This document shows positions 8,249 to 16,670 of a stretch of 64,000 nucleotides of DNA, piece after piece. Position 1 is the stretch's first letter, and every line of letters starts with the position of its first letter. The translations under genes and the position numbers were made by a program. The notes under the pieces are model-generated. The model worked only from the letters and a program-made list of their open reading frames with translations. It did not search any database and was not told where the DNA came from. This DNA is from Neolewinella antarctica. Lineage in GTDB: Bacteria; Bacteroidota; Bacteroidia; Chitinophagales; Saprospiraceae. The stretch is taken from positions 36,365-100,364 of the forward strand of contig NZ_JAATJH010000011.1 of NCBI RefSeq assembly GCF_011927835.1. The letters run 5' to 3'.

Positions 8249-9966
8249 TGCTGAAATTTACCCATTTATTCCTGTTGTTGGTGTCCGCTACGAGCCTAGT
8301 CGCGCAGCAGGGGGATGATGACCTACCGACCCGCGACAGTATTTTCGAGTACGCCGCCGACCGTGAAATCAGTAACACGCTCGGGGAGTACAACGCGGCT
8401 TATTACCAAGTGGATGAACTGAACCCCGGCCTGGCACCCCGCCCCGACGGCATGTCTTTACGCACGCCGCAGGCGACCCTGGAATTATTCATCAAGCAGG
8501 CCCGCAAGAATAACTATGGCCTCGCCGCCCAGGCCCTCAACCTTAATTTGTTACCAGCGGACCTACAAAAGTCCGAAGCCGCCACCCTCGCCGAAAAACT
8601 CCATTACGTCATCCGCCAACGCGTCCCGATCTCCTGGGGTGACCTGCCCGACCGGCCCGACGGACAAACCAACCGCAGCACCACGCAGGAAGCCATCGCC
8701 GGTGAACCGCGCCGGACGATCAACTTCGGTTCGCTGGATGTCGACGGCCGGAAGGTCACCCTCAGCCTGCAACGCCTCCGCGTCAAGGAAACACCGCCCG
8801 TGTGGGTCATCAGCGCCGAAACAACCGAAAACATCGAGGCGCTGTACACCGCTTACGGACCGACCTGGCTCAACCGCGTCATGCCCGAATGGGCGGAGCA
8901 GCGCGTGCTCGGCGTCAAGGTCTGGAAACTCGTCGGGCTAGTAGTTTTTGCCCTGTTGTGTTACTTAGCGGCCCTGCTGATTTACCGCTTTGTCGCCTGG
9001 CTCGTCGGGCAATCGGACGCCGAATGGGTGAACGACCTGGGCGATAAGATGGCTACGCCGATCAGTCTGGCCGGTGGCAGTCTACTGTTCTACATCGTCA
9101 TGAACGACTTGTTGAAGATTGCCGGCGGTTGGTCGCCCTACCTGTATAGTTTGCTCCTGGCCGTGGTCATTCTTTCCCTTACCTGGTTGATCATGCGGGT
9201 GATCGACTACGCGATCGAGCGGATCCGGGACCTCAAGGTCGCCGACGTTTCCGACGAGGATAACCTCGAAAGCCGTCGTTTGCTCACCTACATTTCTGTT
9301 GGCCGCTGGGTGCTGACGACCATCGTCGTGATGGTCGGCATCAGCGTCATCGTCGGCCAATTTCCACAGTTGCGGAACCTGGGCGTGAGCCTGATCGCTT
9401 CGGCGGGGATTGCGACCGTCGTGCTCGGTATCGCCGCGCAGAGTACGCTCGGCAACGTCGTCGCCGGCCTCCAGATCGCCATCACCAAACCCGCCCGGAT
9501 CGGCGACAGCATCATTACCTCGAACGGGGAATACGGGACGGTAGAGGACATCCGCTTTACTTACCTGGTCGTCAAGACCTGGGAAGCGCGGCGGCTAGTT
9601 ATTCCTTTAAAGTACTTCATCGACCACCCGTTTCAAAACTGGTCGATGAACGATCCGCACATGTTGAAGCCGATCGTTCTGTACGCTGATTTTGGCGTGG
9701 ACGTGGAGCGGATTCGGGAGAAGTTTATCGGGCTTTGCAAAGCCAACGAGCATTACGATGGGGAATCGGAGCCGAGCGTGCAGGTGGTTGGTTCGGATAA
9801 GGAAGCGCTAAAGATTCGCTGCCTTACCTCGGCTAAAGATGCGCCTTCGGCCTGGACTTTGCACGTGGAGTTGCGGGAGGCGATGGTAAAGTGGCTGGCT
9901 GGTTTGGACGGTGGTGGGAATTTGGCCCGGGAGCGGGTGCAGGTGATTTCCGAAGGGGAGCAATAA
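8248..9966 (+). CDS. MscS-family mechanosensitive channel with periplasmic N-terminal domain
   Basis: A 572-residue inner-membrane channel that opens under membrane tension to release solutes. Residues 1-20 form a signal peptide (LFLLLVSATSLVAQ). A ~200-residue periplasmic domain follows, then about five membrane segments (first at KLVGLVVFALLCYLAALLIY). The pore helix and signature are clear: SLIASAGIATVVLGIAAQ and STLGNVVAGLQIAITKPARIGD, followed by the beta domain (GEYGTVEDIRFTYLVVKTWE) and the C-terminal vestibule. It is longer than E. coli MscS (about 286 residues), like the large periplasmic-domain MscS homologues of Bacteroidota. The start is marked by the palindrome at 8231-8248. Confidence 0.93.
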   Translation: MLKFTHLFLLLVSATSLVAQQGDDDLPTRDSIFEYAADREISNTLGEYNAAYYQVDELNPGLAPRPDGMSLRTPQATLELFIKQARKNNYGLAAQALNLNLLPADLQKSEAATLAEKLHYVIRQRVPISWGDLPDRPDGQTNRSTTQEAIAGEPRRTINFGSLDVDGRKVTLSLQRLRVKETPPVWVISAETTENIEALYTAYGPTWLNRVMPEWAEQRVLGVKVWKLVGLVVFALLCYLAALLIYRFVAWLVGQSDAEWVNDLGDKMATPISLAGGSLLFYIVMNDLLKIAGGWSPYLYSLLLAVVILSLTWLIMRVIDYAIERIRDLKVADVSDEDNLESRRLLTYISVGRWVLTTIVVMVGISVIVGQFPQLRNLGVSLIASAGIATVVLGIAAQSTLGNVVAGLQIAITKPARIGDSIITSNGEYGTVEDIRFTYLVVKTWEARRLVIPLKYFIDHPFQNWSMNDPHMLKPIVLYADFGVDVERIREKFIGLCKANEHYDGESEPSVQVVGSDKEALKIRCLTSAKDAPSAWTLHVELREAMVKWLAGLDGGGNLARERVQVISEGEQ

Positions 9967-10068
9967 TCGTTTGGCGTAACGCCCCAGGATTTATTCAGTA
10001 GAGCCGGTTCCCTAAAAAATGCCGGGGCCAATTACGGCGGATCGACCATTGCGAATTATCTTCCCAGC

Positions 10069-11424
10069 ATGGACGAGGAACCAAAGGGCGCTCCCGCCCC
10101 CATCACGGACGATAAAGCGTGGCTGGACCGCCTCCAACAGGAAAGTTGGCAATTAGAACTGATCATTAGTGACTTCTCCATCTTTTTATTGCTGGCTGGT
10201 CTGGATCCGTTCCTGAGCAGCACGCCTTCCGTCTTTGCCCTGACCGATCAGGCCCAGCAGTACTTTATTTTCGGCCTCATCACGGGGTTTATGAGCATCG
10301 CCTACCTGGCGCTACTGATCTGCCTGATCGTCCACGTCGTGTTTCGGGGGCTCTGGATCGCCGCAATCGGTTTGCGGTACGTATCCGGCGACATCGACTA
10401 CGTAGCCCTGCGTTACCAACCGACCTACCAAAAATGGCTCCGGCGGCGGCTCGGCACGTTTGACGAATACATCCTACGGTTGGAACGCTACAGCAGCGTG
10501 ATCTTCTCCGTCGCTTTTCTCGTGCTGTTTTGCTTCATCAGCGTGACCGCTTTTTTCGCGTGGATCTACCTCCTCCAGCAACTCGACGGTTGGCTGACTG
10601 GCGTAGAAATGTCCGAGAATGGGGTATTCGCCGGTGGCGGAATATTCGGCATTACTGGCTGGGTTTTGGGGCTGCTTTACCTAATTGATTTCTTTACCCT
10701 CGGTTTCTTTAAGCGCAACCGCTTCACGGCCAAAGTTTACTACCCGATCTACCGGCTCATGGGCTGGGTAACGCTCGCCAACCTTTACCGCCCGCTGTAC
10801 CATAACCTGGTCGACGATCGGTTCGGCCGCAAACTCGCCCGGCTGCTGCCCCTGATCGTGATCGGCGTCATGTGCCTGGTTAGCCTGCGGATTATAACGC
10901 ACCCCTACTTTCCCGGCTATTTCCGCGACGGCGAGGTGTGGGTAGACTATCGCAATTACGCAGACGAAGGTGCCGATATTCGTGGCCAGCGGTTCCGCGT
11001 CACCCTAGCTAGTCGGTACGTCCAGCACGATTACGTCGAAGCGTTCGCCAGCTACCGACCCCGCAATCAGGATCCGGCGATCGAACGTAAGTTCCCCGAC
11101 CTGGATTACGCCCGCTACACCGGGCTGAAACTGGGCGAACCCATCCAGCTCACGCCCATCTACAATTTCGACCCCGCGTACAGCTACGATACTTTGCTCC
11201 TAGCCCTTAGCAGCGTGTACCGCTTATACGTGAACGACAGCCTGCGCCAGGACGTGCCCGCGCGGTTCTTTCACAGCGAGTGGCGCGACCAGCCCGGGCT
11301 ACTGTACATGATCCCCACCCACGACCTCCCCGTCGGCGAGCATATTTTGCGGGTTGACCTGCAACGGTTACGGAACGATTCGTTGGTTTGGGAACGGGGA
11401 GATGGGGTTCGTTTTTACAAATAG
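10069..11424 (+). CDS. Multi-pass membrane protein of unknown function
   Basis: 451 residues. A charged, proline-containing N-terminus (about 40 residues) precedes membrane segments at about 43-60, 65-95 (YFIFGLITGFMSIAYLALLICLIVHVVF), 140-170, 190-215 and 265-285. The last ~150 residues form a soluble domain with beta-strand character. I recognise no catalytic motif and no named family. It follows the MscS gene after about 100 bases in the same direction, so a shared envelope-stress role is possible but only by position. A strong hairpin (11502-11531) follows its stop. Confidence 0.7.
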   Translation: MDEEPKGAPAPITDDKAWLDRLQQESWQLELIISDFSIFLLLAGLDPFLSSTPSVFALTDQAQQYFIFGLITGFMSIAYLALLICLIVHVVFRGLWIAAIGLRYVSGDIDYVALRYQPTYQKWLRRRLGTFDEYILRLERYSSVIFSVAFLVLFCFISVTAFFAWIYLLQQLDGWLTGVEMSENGVFAGGGIFGITGWVLGLLYLIDFFTLGFFKRNRFTAKVYYPIYRLMGWVTLANLYRPLYHNLVDDRFGRKLARLLPLIVIGVMCLVSLRIITHPYFPGYFRDGEVWVDYRNYADEGADIRGQRFRVTLASRYVQHDYVEAFASYRPRNQDPAIERKFPDLDYARYTGLKLGEPIQLTPIYNFDPAYSYDTLLLALSSVYRLYVNDSLRQDVPARFFHSEWRDQPGLLYMIPTHDLPVGEHILRVDLQRLRNDSLVWERGDGVRFYK

Positions 11425-11501
11425 GTAGTTTGTGTTTTTGCTCGCTTTCAAAGGGAGGCTAAGTGCACGGCCCTACGTATGCGTTGCAAAAACCCCGGCA
11501 C

Positions 11502-11531
11502 CCCCGATCCCGATAGCTATCGGGATCGGGG
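11502..11531. terminator. Perfect 30-bp palindrome between convergent genes; bidirectional terminator or repeat
   Basis: CCCCGATCCCGATAG (11502-11516) is exactly repeated inverted in 11517-11531. It lies between the stops of the membrane-protein gene (11424) and the TonB receptor (11563), a natural place for a bidirectional terminator. Its flanks, GGCAC before and TCCGCGCC after, match the head and tail of the dispersed 17-bp motif, so it may be a palindrome inserted in such a copy. No T-run follows on either side. Confidence 0.6.
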
Positions 11532-11562
11532 TCCGCGCCCCAGATTTAAACGGTGCCGAATC

Positions 11563-13947
11563 CTATCGAATACTCCCCCGGATTCGCCGCTCGTCCGAGC
11601 CCGCACCGCGTTCGAAGCGCCAGCGGAAGGACACCCCACCCCGCCAGCGCGTCCACTCGAATTCGTTTAGTTCGGTGAACGTCGGTTGGTTAAATTCCGT
11701 ATTGCGAAAGCGGGGGCTGCGTAGGTAAGCACTTACTGTGTACTTGCCCTTCCACTCCTTGCTCGCCCCAAAATTCGCGGCCCAGGCGGGTAAGTTCACG
11801 CCCTGCGCATCCTCGCGCCGCGCCTCGTAGAAACCCTGCACCTGGAGTCGAACATCACCCGGAACGGTCAGTCGCCCACTGAGACTGCCTGACCAAGTGC
11901 CGCCGGTAGCCGCGAAATCCCGACCTTCTACCGTGCCTTCCTCGCGAAAAGCGAAGTAGTTGATTTCCCCGGAAAGCGTCAGGCTTTCCGTCGCCAGGTA
12001 GTTGGCCGTCAGCTCCACGCCCAGCACTTGTTCTTTGCCGAGGTTCACCGGCCGGGTGACGATCGTCCCCTGTTCCAGCCCGAACACATTTTCCGGCGTT
12101 TGCTCGACGACGACCTTCCAGAAATCCCGTACCTGTCCGGCGTAAACGGCCGGGTTCAGCGTCAGTTTTTCCTTGCGGTAGAGCACGTTCCATTCGATCC
12201 GGTCGAGGTAGATGGGGTTGATGTCCGGATTACCGACGTAGAGGGTGGTCGGGTCGGAAATACCGCCGAAGGTGTTGATGAAGTAGAAAGGCGGGCGGCG
12301 AATCCGGCGGCTGTAACTGACTTGGCTGGAGGTGGCTTCGCTGAACTGGTATTGCAGACTCAGGGAAGGGAATAGGTTAAGGTAGTTGTCATCTACCTCC
12401 GGTGTTTCCACCCGGTTTTCGGTGCGGACGGAGGTGAATTCGGCGCGAAGGCCGGCCTGGACACTAATCTTCTCCTTCGACCAGCCGTACTGCCCGTAAG
12501 CTGCGGCGATTCGTTCGAAATATTTTAACTCATTGGTCAGGGCGGCAACGGGCCGGAATAATTCGCCGTCGGCTAGTTCCGTGATGTAGTCCGCCCGGAT
12601 GATGCGGGTTTCGGCGCGGGTGCCGAGCTCAAGTTTTCCGTATTCGCCGAGGGGCGTGGTGTAGTCGGCTTGCAGGAGGTAATCGTTGCTGCCTTCTTCG
12701 GTGTCGGTACGGTAGCGGAAAGAGTTTTCCGGGGTGGCGGCGGTGAGCGTCACGTCTTCGTATTCCGGCTCCGACCAGCGGTCGTTCTTGAAGTAGACGT
12801 TCAGGGTGCGACCTTCCGTGGGGTAGGTTTTGCTGAAGGTGAGGTCGGTTTGCTGGTAGGTGCCTGGTTCGAGGTAGTCCCTGAATTGTTGAGAATTTTG
12901 CGTGGACGCGGGTGCCAGGTTAGGGAAGGAGAGCGCAAAGTCTACGGTCGTTTCGTCCTTGTTGCGCTGGTGGTAAAGCGAATAGCTAGCGCTCAGACTG
13001 CTGGAAGAAGTCAGTTGGTATTCAAGCCCGAAAAGACCGCTCCCGGCCAGGTCGTTCCGGTCCATCGCCGTCGTCTGGCGGAATACGGACGGGTTGTCGT
13101 TCAGCGTGCTGGACCGGATCAGATCCCCACTCCCGAAGTAATTCGAGTAGCGGCCGCCGACGTTCAGGTAAGCCGAAAATTTCTCCCGACGCAGGTTCAA
13201 ACTCAGGTCGATTGTGTGCTGGTCGGGAATGCCCGTACCGACGTTGAGCGTCCCGCCGTAACCCCTGGTAGCTTCCTTTTTCAGGATAATGTTGAGAATA
13301 CCAGCCGTCCCCGCCGCCTCGTAAATGGCCGAAGGGTTAGTCATGATTTCCACCCGCTCTACACTGGAAGCTGGAATGGCGGACAACCCGCCCCGATCGG
13401 CCAGCGCGGAAGGCCTTCCGTTGATGAGGATCTTAATGCCCCCGTCCCCCCGGTAGGCCACCGCACCGTCTACCCCGACGGTCACCGACGGGATTTGCTC
13501 CAGGATTTCGTTGGCCGTCCCGTTAGCACTCAGGGCATCTTCCCCCACGTTAAAGACTTTCTTATCCAGGCTCAGACTCATTTGGCTGCGTTGGGCACTC
13601 ACCTCCACGGCATCCAAATCAACCGCCCCGGAGCTTAAGCGCACGGCTTCCATAACCAACCCTGCATCCAGCGACAGCGCCACCTCTTTTGCCGCGAAAC
13701 CGATGAACTCGAAACGTAAGCGGTAATTACCTTTTGGTAAGGATAATTCCCAGCGGCCGGCCACGTCGGTGATCGTCCCGTCCACCAAAGTCGAATCGGG
13801 CGCAAAGGCGGAAACGGTCGCGTATTCCAACGGCGGCCCGCTTTCTGACAGGATGATCCCGGAAAGTAAAACCTTGGTTTCGGGCAAAGCAGTAGCTGGG
13901 AGGCTGCCGGCAAGCGCCAGCAGACTCAGGAGGAAGAAGAGTCGCAT
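11563..13947 (-). CDS. TonB-dependent receptor with outer-membrane beta-barrel (OMP_b-brl_3 type)
   Basis: A 794-residue outer-membrane protein. I start at the ATG at 13947 (MRLFFLLSLLALAGS), which gives a clean signal peptide; the frame extends 13 residues further. An N-terminal CarboxypepD_reg-like domain (about 25-110; SGIILSESGPPLEYATVSAF, TDVAGRWELSLPKGNY) is followed by a plug (about 120-225; GGIKILINGRPSAL, SSVERVEIMTNPSAIYEAAG, ILNIILKK). The rest is a beta-barrel with alternating aromatic strands. This class usually lacks a SusD partner, and none is present. Ligand unknown. It sits alone, convergent with the upstream membrane-protein gene and preceded by the REPIN-like repeat at 13999-14236. 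Confidence 0.88.
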   Translation of the reverse strand: MRLFFLLSLLALAGSLPATALPETKVLLSGIILSESGPPLEYATVSAFAPDSTLVDGTITDVAGRWELSLPKGNYRLRFEFIGFAAKEVALSLDAGLVMEAVRLSSGAVDLDAVEVSAQRSQMSLSLDKKVFNVGEDALSANGTANEILEQIPSVTVGVDGAVAYRGDGGIKILINGRPSALADRGGLSAIPASSVERVEIMTNPSAIYEAAGTAGILNIILKKEATRGYGGTLNVGTGIPDQHTIDLSLNLRREKFSAYLNVGGRYSNYFGSGDLIRSSTLNDNPSVFRQTTAMDRNDLAGSGLFGLEYQLTSSSSLSASYSLYHQRNKDETTVDFALSFPNLAPASTQNSQQFRDYLEPGTYQQTDLTFSKTYPTEGRTLNVYFKNDRWSEPEYEDVTLTAATPENSFRYRTDTEEGSNDYLLQADYTTPLGEYGKLELGTRAETRIIRADYITELADGELFRPVAALTNELKYFERIAAAYGQYGWSKEKISVQAGLRAEFTSVRTENRVETPEVDDNYLNLFPSLSLQYQFSEATSSQVSYSRRIRRPPFYFINTFGGISDPTTLYVGNPDINPIYLDRIEWNVLYRKEKLTLNPAVYAGQVRDFWKVVVEQTPENVFGLEQGTIVTRPVNLGKEQVLGVELTANYLATESLTLSGEINYFAFREEGTVEGRDFAATGGTWSGSLSGRLTVPGDVRLQVQGFYEARREDAQGVNLPAWAANFGASKEWKGKYTVSAYLRSPRFRNTEFNQPTFTELNEFEWTRWRGGVSFRWRFERGAGSDERRIRGSIR

Positions 13948-13998
13948 TGGTGTGTTTATTTGTGACGCCGACTGGTGGGTTGGCACTAGTGTTTCATT

Positions 13999-14236
13999 TA
14001 CACATCTGATGAACTTTTGGCTTTCATCGCTGCGCGCTGAAAGTCAAAAGATGCATCCGATGAGAAATGAAGATTTCGCTACGTTTGATGATTACGTAAT
14101 GACAGCGAAAATTGAATTGAAGAAAATGTATTAATTAAGTCAGTTCTAGCTGCGCTGCTGCCAACGGCGGTCATCGGATGCATCTTTGGTAGGTCGTTGC
14201 GGAGCAATGATCTACCAAAGTTCATCAGATGTGTAA
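13999..14236. repeat. REPIN-like element: two ~65-bp hairpin repeats in inverted orientation
   Basis: Left unit 13999-14064 and right unit 14171-14236 share the outer sequence ACACATCTGATGAACTTT and the inner sequence AAAGATGCATCCGATGA, in opposite orientation. Between these conserved blocks each unit has its own hairpin with different sequence (TTGGCTTTCA with TGAAAGTCAAAA on the left; TTTGGTAG with CTACCAAA on the right). About 106 bases separate the units. The layout is that of a REP doublet (REPIN). It fills the gap between the TonB receptor and BlaR1 genes. No RAYT-type transposase occurs in the window. Confidence 0.75.
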
Positions 14237-14249
14237 CTGACGGGATAAC

Positions 14250-16202
14250 CTACCGCGTAGCCCCCGCCTCCAGCAAATAGTCAACAATCCAACCATTCCC
14301 CTCCTCGGCGGCGTAGCTCAGCGCCGTCCGGCCGTGGAGGTCCACGACGTTCACCCCAATTCCCTGCTCCAAGAGGTACAGCACGATCCGGTTGTTCCCT
14401 TCTTCCGCCGCGTAGTGCAACGCCGTGCGCCCGTGGCCATCGAGTGAAATGATGTCAGCACCGTTAGCAAGCAAAGATTTAACGATTGAAAGGTGGTTTT
14501 CCTCGGCCGCGGCGTGCAGCGGCGAACCCATTTTCCGCAGGGCGTTGATGTCAGCACCAGCCTGAACCAGGACCGTGATCATCTCCGGGTGGCCCTCGCT
14601 GGCGGCCATCGTCAGGGCGGAGCGGGGGGTGCCCGGCACGTCCGCTTTGGCACCCCGGCTCAGCAGTAATCTGGCTACGTCCACCGCATCTTCGTCGGCG
14701 GCTTCGATGAGTGCCGTCCAGCCGTTACTGTTGACGTAATTGACGTTAGCGCCGCGCTCGATGAGTAACAATGCGGTAGCTTCCTGGTGCTCGCTGGCGG
14801 CCACCATTAGCGGTGTCCAACCGTCAGCGTCTTCGCCGTTGACGTCCACGCCGAGGCTGAGAAAATACCGGACGCGTTCTTGATCTCCTTCATCCACCGC
14901 GCGTAGGAATTGGGTGAATTGCTCGTTCTGCCCCTCGTTAATGTCGAGGTGTCGGTTCACCCGATTTGCTGCCATCTCGTCTTCTACTTCCGTTTCTATT
15001 CGAACGATTTCGGCGTTGGGAACCGGGGGTTCAGGTGCTGCGGGCGGCGCAGTTGGGGGCGGGGGCGGTGGAGCGGGAGGTAGCGGCACCATCGAATTTT
15101 CGCTTGCTTCCGTGAAGTCGTTACCAGCCAGTCGGAGTTCGTTGTCGGGCTGACTGGAAAGCGTGATCGCCAACGCCATAATCCCAAAAATAATGACGGC
15201 GGAAGTGAAGCCTTCTCCGTACGTACCCGTGCCGAGGTAGCCGGTCAGCAGGCGTTTCACCCGTCCCTGGAACCCGCGGCCACGCCCCTTGAAGGCCATT
15301 GCCAAAGCAGGCGTTAGTTCTGATTCTTTCAGTTGAATGAGCGTCTTTGCGTACCCGACGCGTTCGCCGGTAACCGCAATGGCCAGGTCGTCGCAACAGT
15401 GCTCGCGTTCCTCCTCGATCCGCGCCGACATCCACCAGACGGCGGGGTGATAAAAGAACAGGATGCAGAAGAGCGTTTGGCCGAGGTTAACCAGAAAATC
15501 GTGGCGTTTGACGTGGGCCAGTTCGTGGGCTAGGATGGTGCGCAATTCCGGCTCGGCCAGTTGCTCTAGCAGGGTGGCGGGGAACATGACGACGGGTTGC
15601 AGCCAGCCGACCGTGAAGGGGGAAGTTACGCGGAAAGAGGTCAGGTAGCGGACGGCCTTTTGCAAGCCCATCTTTTCCTCCAGCTCCCGCAACATCGGCG
15701 CATATTTGGCTGAAAAAGACTCCGCGCCGTAGTTTTTGAGCCGTTGCAGAAATACTAACTGCCCAATGAACCTCAGTTGGAGCACCAGCACGCCGAGTAG
15801 CCACAGCGTGACGATGAGCGGTAGGTGCTCATTATAATAACTTGTGACGCGCTCCAGAAAATTTGCTTCGTAGCTATTTCCCGTATAATTATTTTGCGCA
15901 GTCGCGGGTGCCAAGTCAGTTTGTAAAGCGATGCTTGCGGGTAAGCCCCCCGCTTCCTGGATAACGACGGAAGCAGTTGTAACATCCGCCCCGTAAAGAG
16001 AAGCAAACGTCAGCCCCACCGTCAGGAAGAAACCACCCAGCATCGCGATGGACACGTAATACCGCGCCCGAGCACTGTACTTCCGCAAAGCCAGCAAAAC
16101 CAAGCCCAATCCAAGGGCAAAAGCCGCCGCCTGCCAGAGCGAATGCACGAGCGTCCAGCCGGTAGCGTGGACGAGTTCCGGAGAAAAGAGTTGCTCGATC
16201 AT
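14250..16202 (-). CDS. BlaR1-type M56 membrane metallopeptidase fused to ankyrin repeats
   Basis: 650 residues. Residues 1-340 are the M56/BlaR1 unit: membrane helices near 15-40, 48-72, 126-150 and 315-335, and the zinc peptidase motif HELAH (His226-His230) with the downstream EEEREHCCDDLA segment. A proline-rich linker (about 373-400) leads to about six ankyrin repeats (about 425-650; DGWTPLMVAASEHQEA, NGWTALIEAADEDAV, HGRTALHYAAEEGN and others). Classical BlaR1 ends in a penicillin-binding sensor; here ankyrin repeats take that place. With one membrane segment after the peptidase the repeats are predicted periplasmic. It overlaps the BlaI gene by four bases (ATGA), so both are made together. 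Expected role: signal-triggered cleavage of the BlaI repressor; the signal is unknown. Confidence 0.88.
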   Translation of the reverse strand: MIEQLFSPELVHATGWTLVHSLWQAAAFALGLGLVLLALRKYSARARYYVSIAMLGGFFLTVGLTFASLYGADVTTASVVIQEAGGLPASIALQTDLAPATAQNNYTGNSYEANFLERVTSYYNEHLPLIVTLWLLGVLVLQLRFIGQLVFLQRLKNYGAESFSAKYAPMLRELEEKMGLQKAVRYLTSFRVTSPFTVGWLQPVVMFPATLLEQLAEPELRTILAHELAHVKRHDFLVNLGQTLFCILFFYHPAVWWMSARIEEEREHCCDDLAIAVTGERVGYAKTLIQLKESELTPALAMAFKGRGRGFQGRVKRLLTGYLGTGTYGEGFTSAVIIFGIMALAITLSSQPDNELRLAGNDFTEASENSMVPLPPAPPPPPPTAPPAAPEPPVPNAEIVRIETEVEDEMAANRVNRHLDINEGQNEQFTQFLRAVDEGDQERVRYFLSLGVDVNGEDADGWTPLMVAASEHQEATALLLIERGANVNYVNSNGWTALIEAADEDAVDVARLLLSRGAKADVPGTPRSALTMAASEGHPEMITVLVQAGADINALRKMGSPLHAAAEENHLSIVKSLLANGADIISLDGHGRTALHYAAEEGNNRIVLYLLEQGIGVNVVDLHGRTALSYAAEEGNGWIVDYLLEAGATR

Positions 16203-16588
16203 GACTGGTCTTTTTCGATTTTTTCAATCAGGGCCTTGAGCTCGTCGAGGTCCTCTTTGCTGGTCTTGTAGTTACCCAAAGCCCGCATCGCAAGCTTCTT
16301 AGCCGAGCCCCCGAAAGCGCGGTTGACGAACGTGTCGAGTAAACTATCCTGGGTCGTCTCCCTGGCAATGGCCGCGCGGTAGATGTGCTTGCGCCCCTGG
16401 CTCTCCCGGTCGAGGAAGCCGCGCTCTAGCATCACTTGCATTGTTTTAAGGATGGTCGTGTAGACCACCTCTTTCTCCGCAGAAAGCCGCTCGTGAATGA
16501 CCCGGACGGGCTGCGGACCGTCCTCCCAAAGGATCGCCAGGATGGCAAGCTCGGAGGCGGTTGGTTGGGGATTAGGATCTTTGGGCAT
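16199..16588 (-). CDS. BlaI/MecI/CopY-family transcriptional repressor
   Basis: 129 residues, normal for the family. The winged-helix domain occupies about 9-75 (TASELAILAILWEDGPQPVRVIH, then VVYTTILKTMQVMLERGFLDRE, GRKHIYRA), followed by a dimerisation helix region. The protein should bind dyads as a dimer and be cleaved or released on signalling by the co-transcribed BlaR1-ankyrin protein. Two dyads of the form TACGA-N6-TCGTA flank its own promoter (16594-16670), so negative autoregulation is strongly suggested. No beta-lactamase or penicillin-binding protein gene is near, so the regulon lies elsewhere or is not resistance-related. Confidence 0.92.
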   Translation of the reverse strand: MPKDPNPQPTASELAILAILWEDGPQPVRVIHERLSAEKEVVYTTILKTMQVMLERGFLDRESQGRKHIYRAAIARETTQDSLLDTFVNRAFGGSAKKLAMRALGNYKTSKEDLDELKALIEKIEKDQS

Positions 16589-16593
16589 AGCTC

Positions 16594-16670
16594 TATTACG
16601 ATTTTTGTCGTAGTAAAGGTACGGGTGTAGTCGTAGTTAAACAAGTTTTATTACGATTTTTATCGTAATA
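16594..16670 (-). promoter_or_regulatory. blaI-blaR1 promoter with two BlaI operator dyads
   Basis: Distal dyad 16649-16670: TATTACGA, six bases, TCGTAATA, a perfect palindrome with 8-base arms. Proximal dyad 16594-16615 has the same core (TACGA-N6-TCGTA) with weaker flanks and lies six bases before the blaI ATG. Between them, on the minus strand, are TTG (16642-16644) and TACCTTTA (16614-16621) spaced by 20 bases, matching the Bacteroidota -33/-7 promoter layout with one mismatch in the -7 box. Repressor bound at both dyads would cover the promoter. Confidence 0.8.

Noticed and set aside
12670..13638. 322-codon open frame opposite the second TonB receptor
   Set aside because: Composition reads as a shadow (Arg/Val/Gly-rich, no domain), and the receptor motifs on the minus strand are unambiguous.
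16199..16588. Beta-lactam resistance operon
   Set aside because: BlaI and BlaR1 homologues only; no beta-lactamase or penicillin-binding protein gene and no penicillin-sensor domain.
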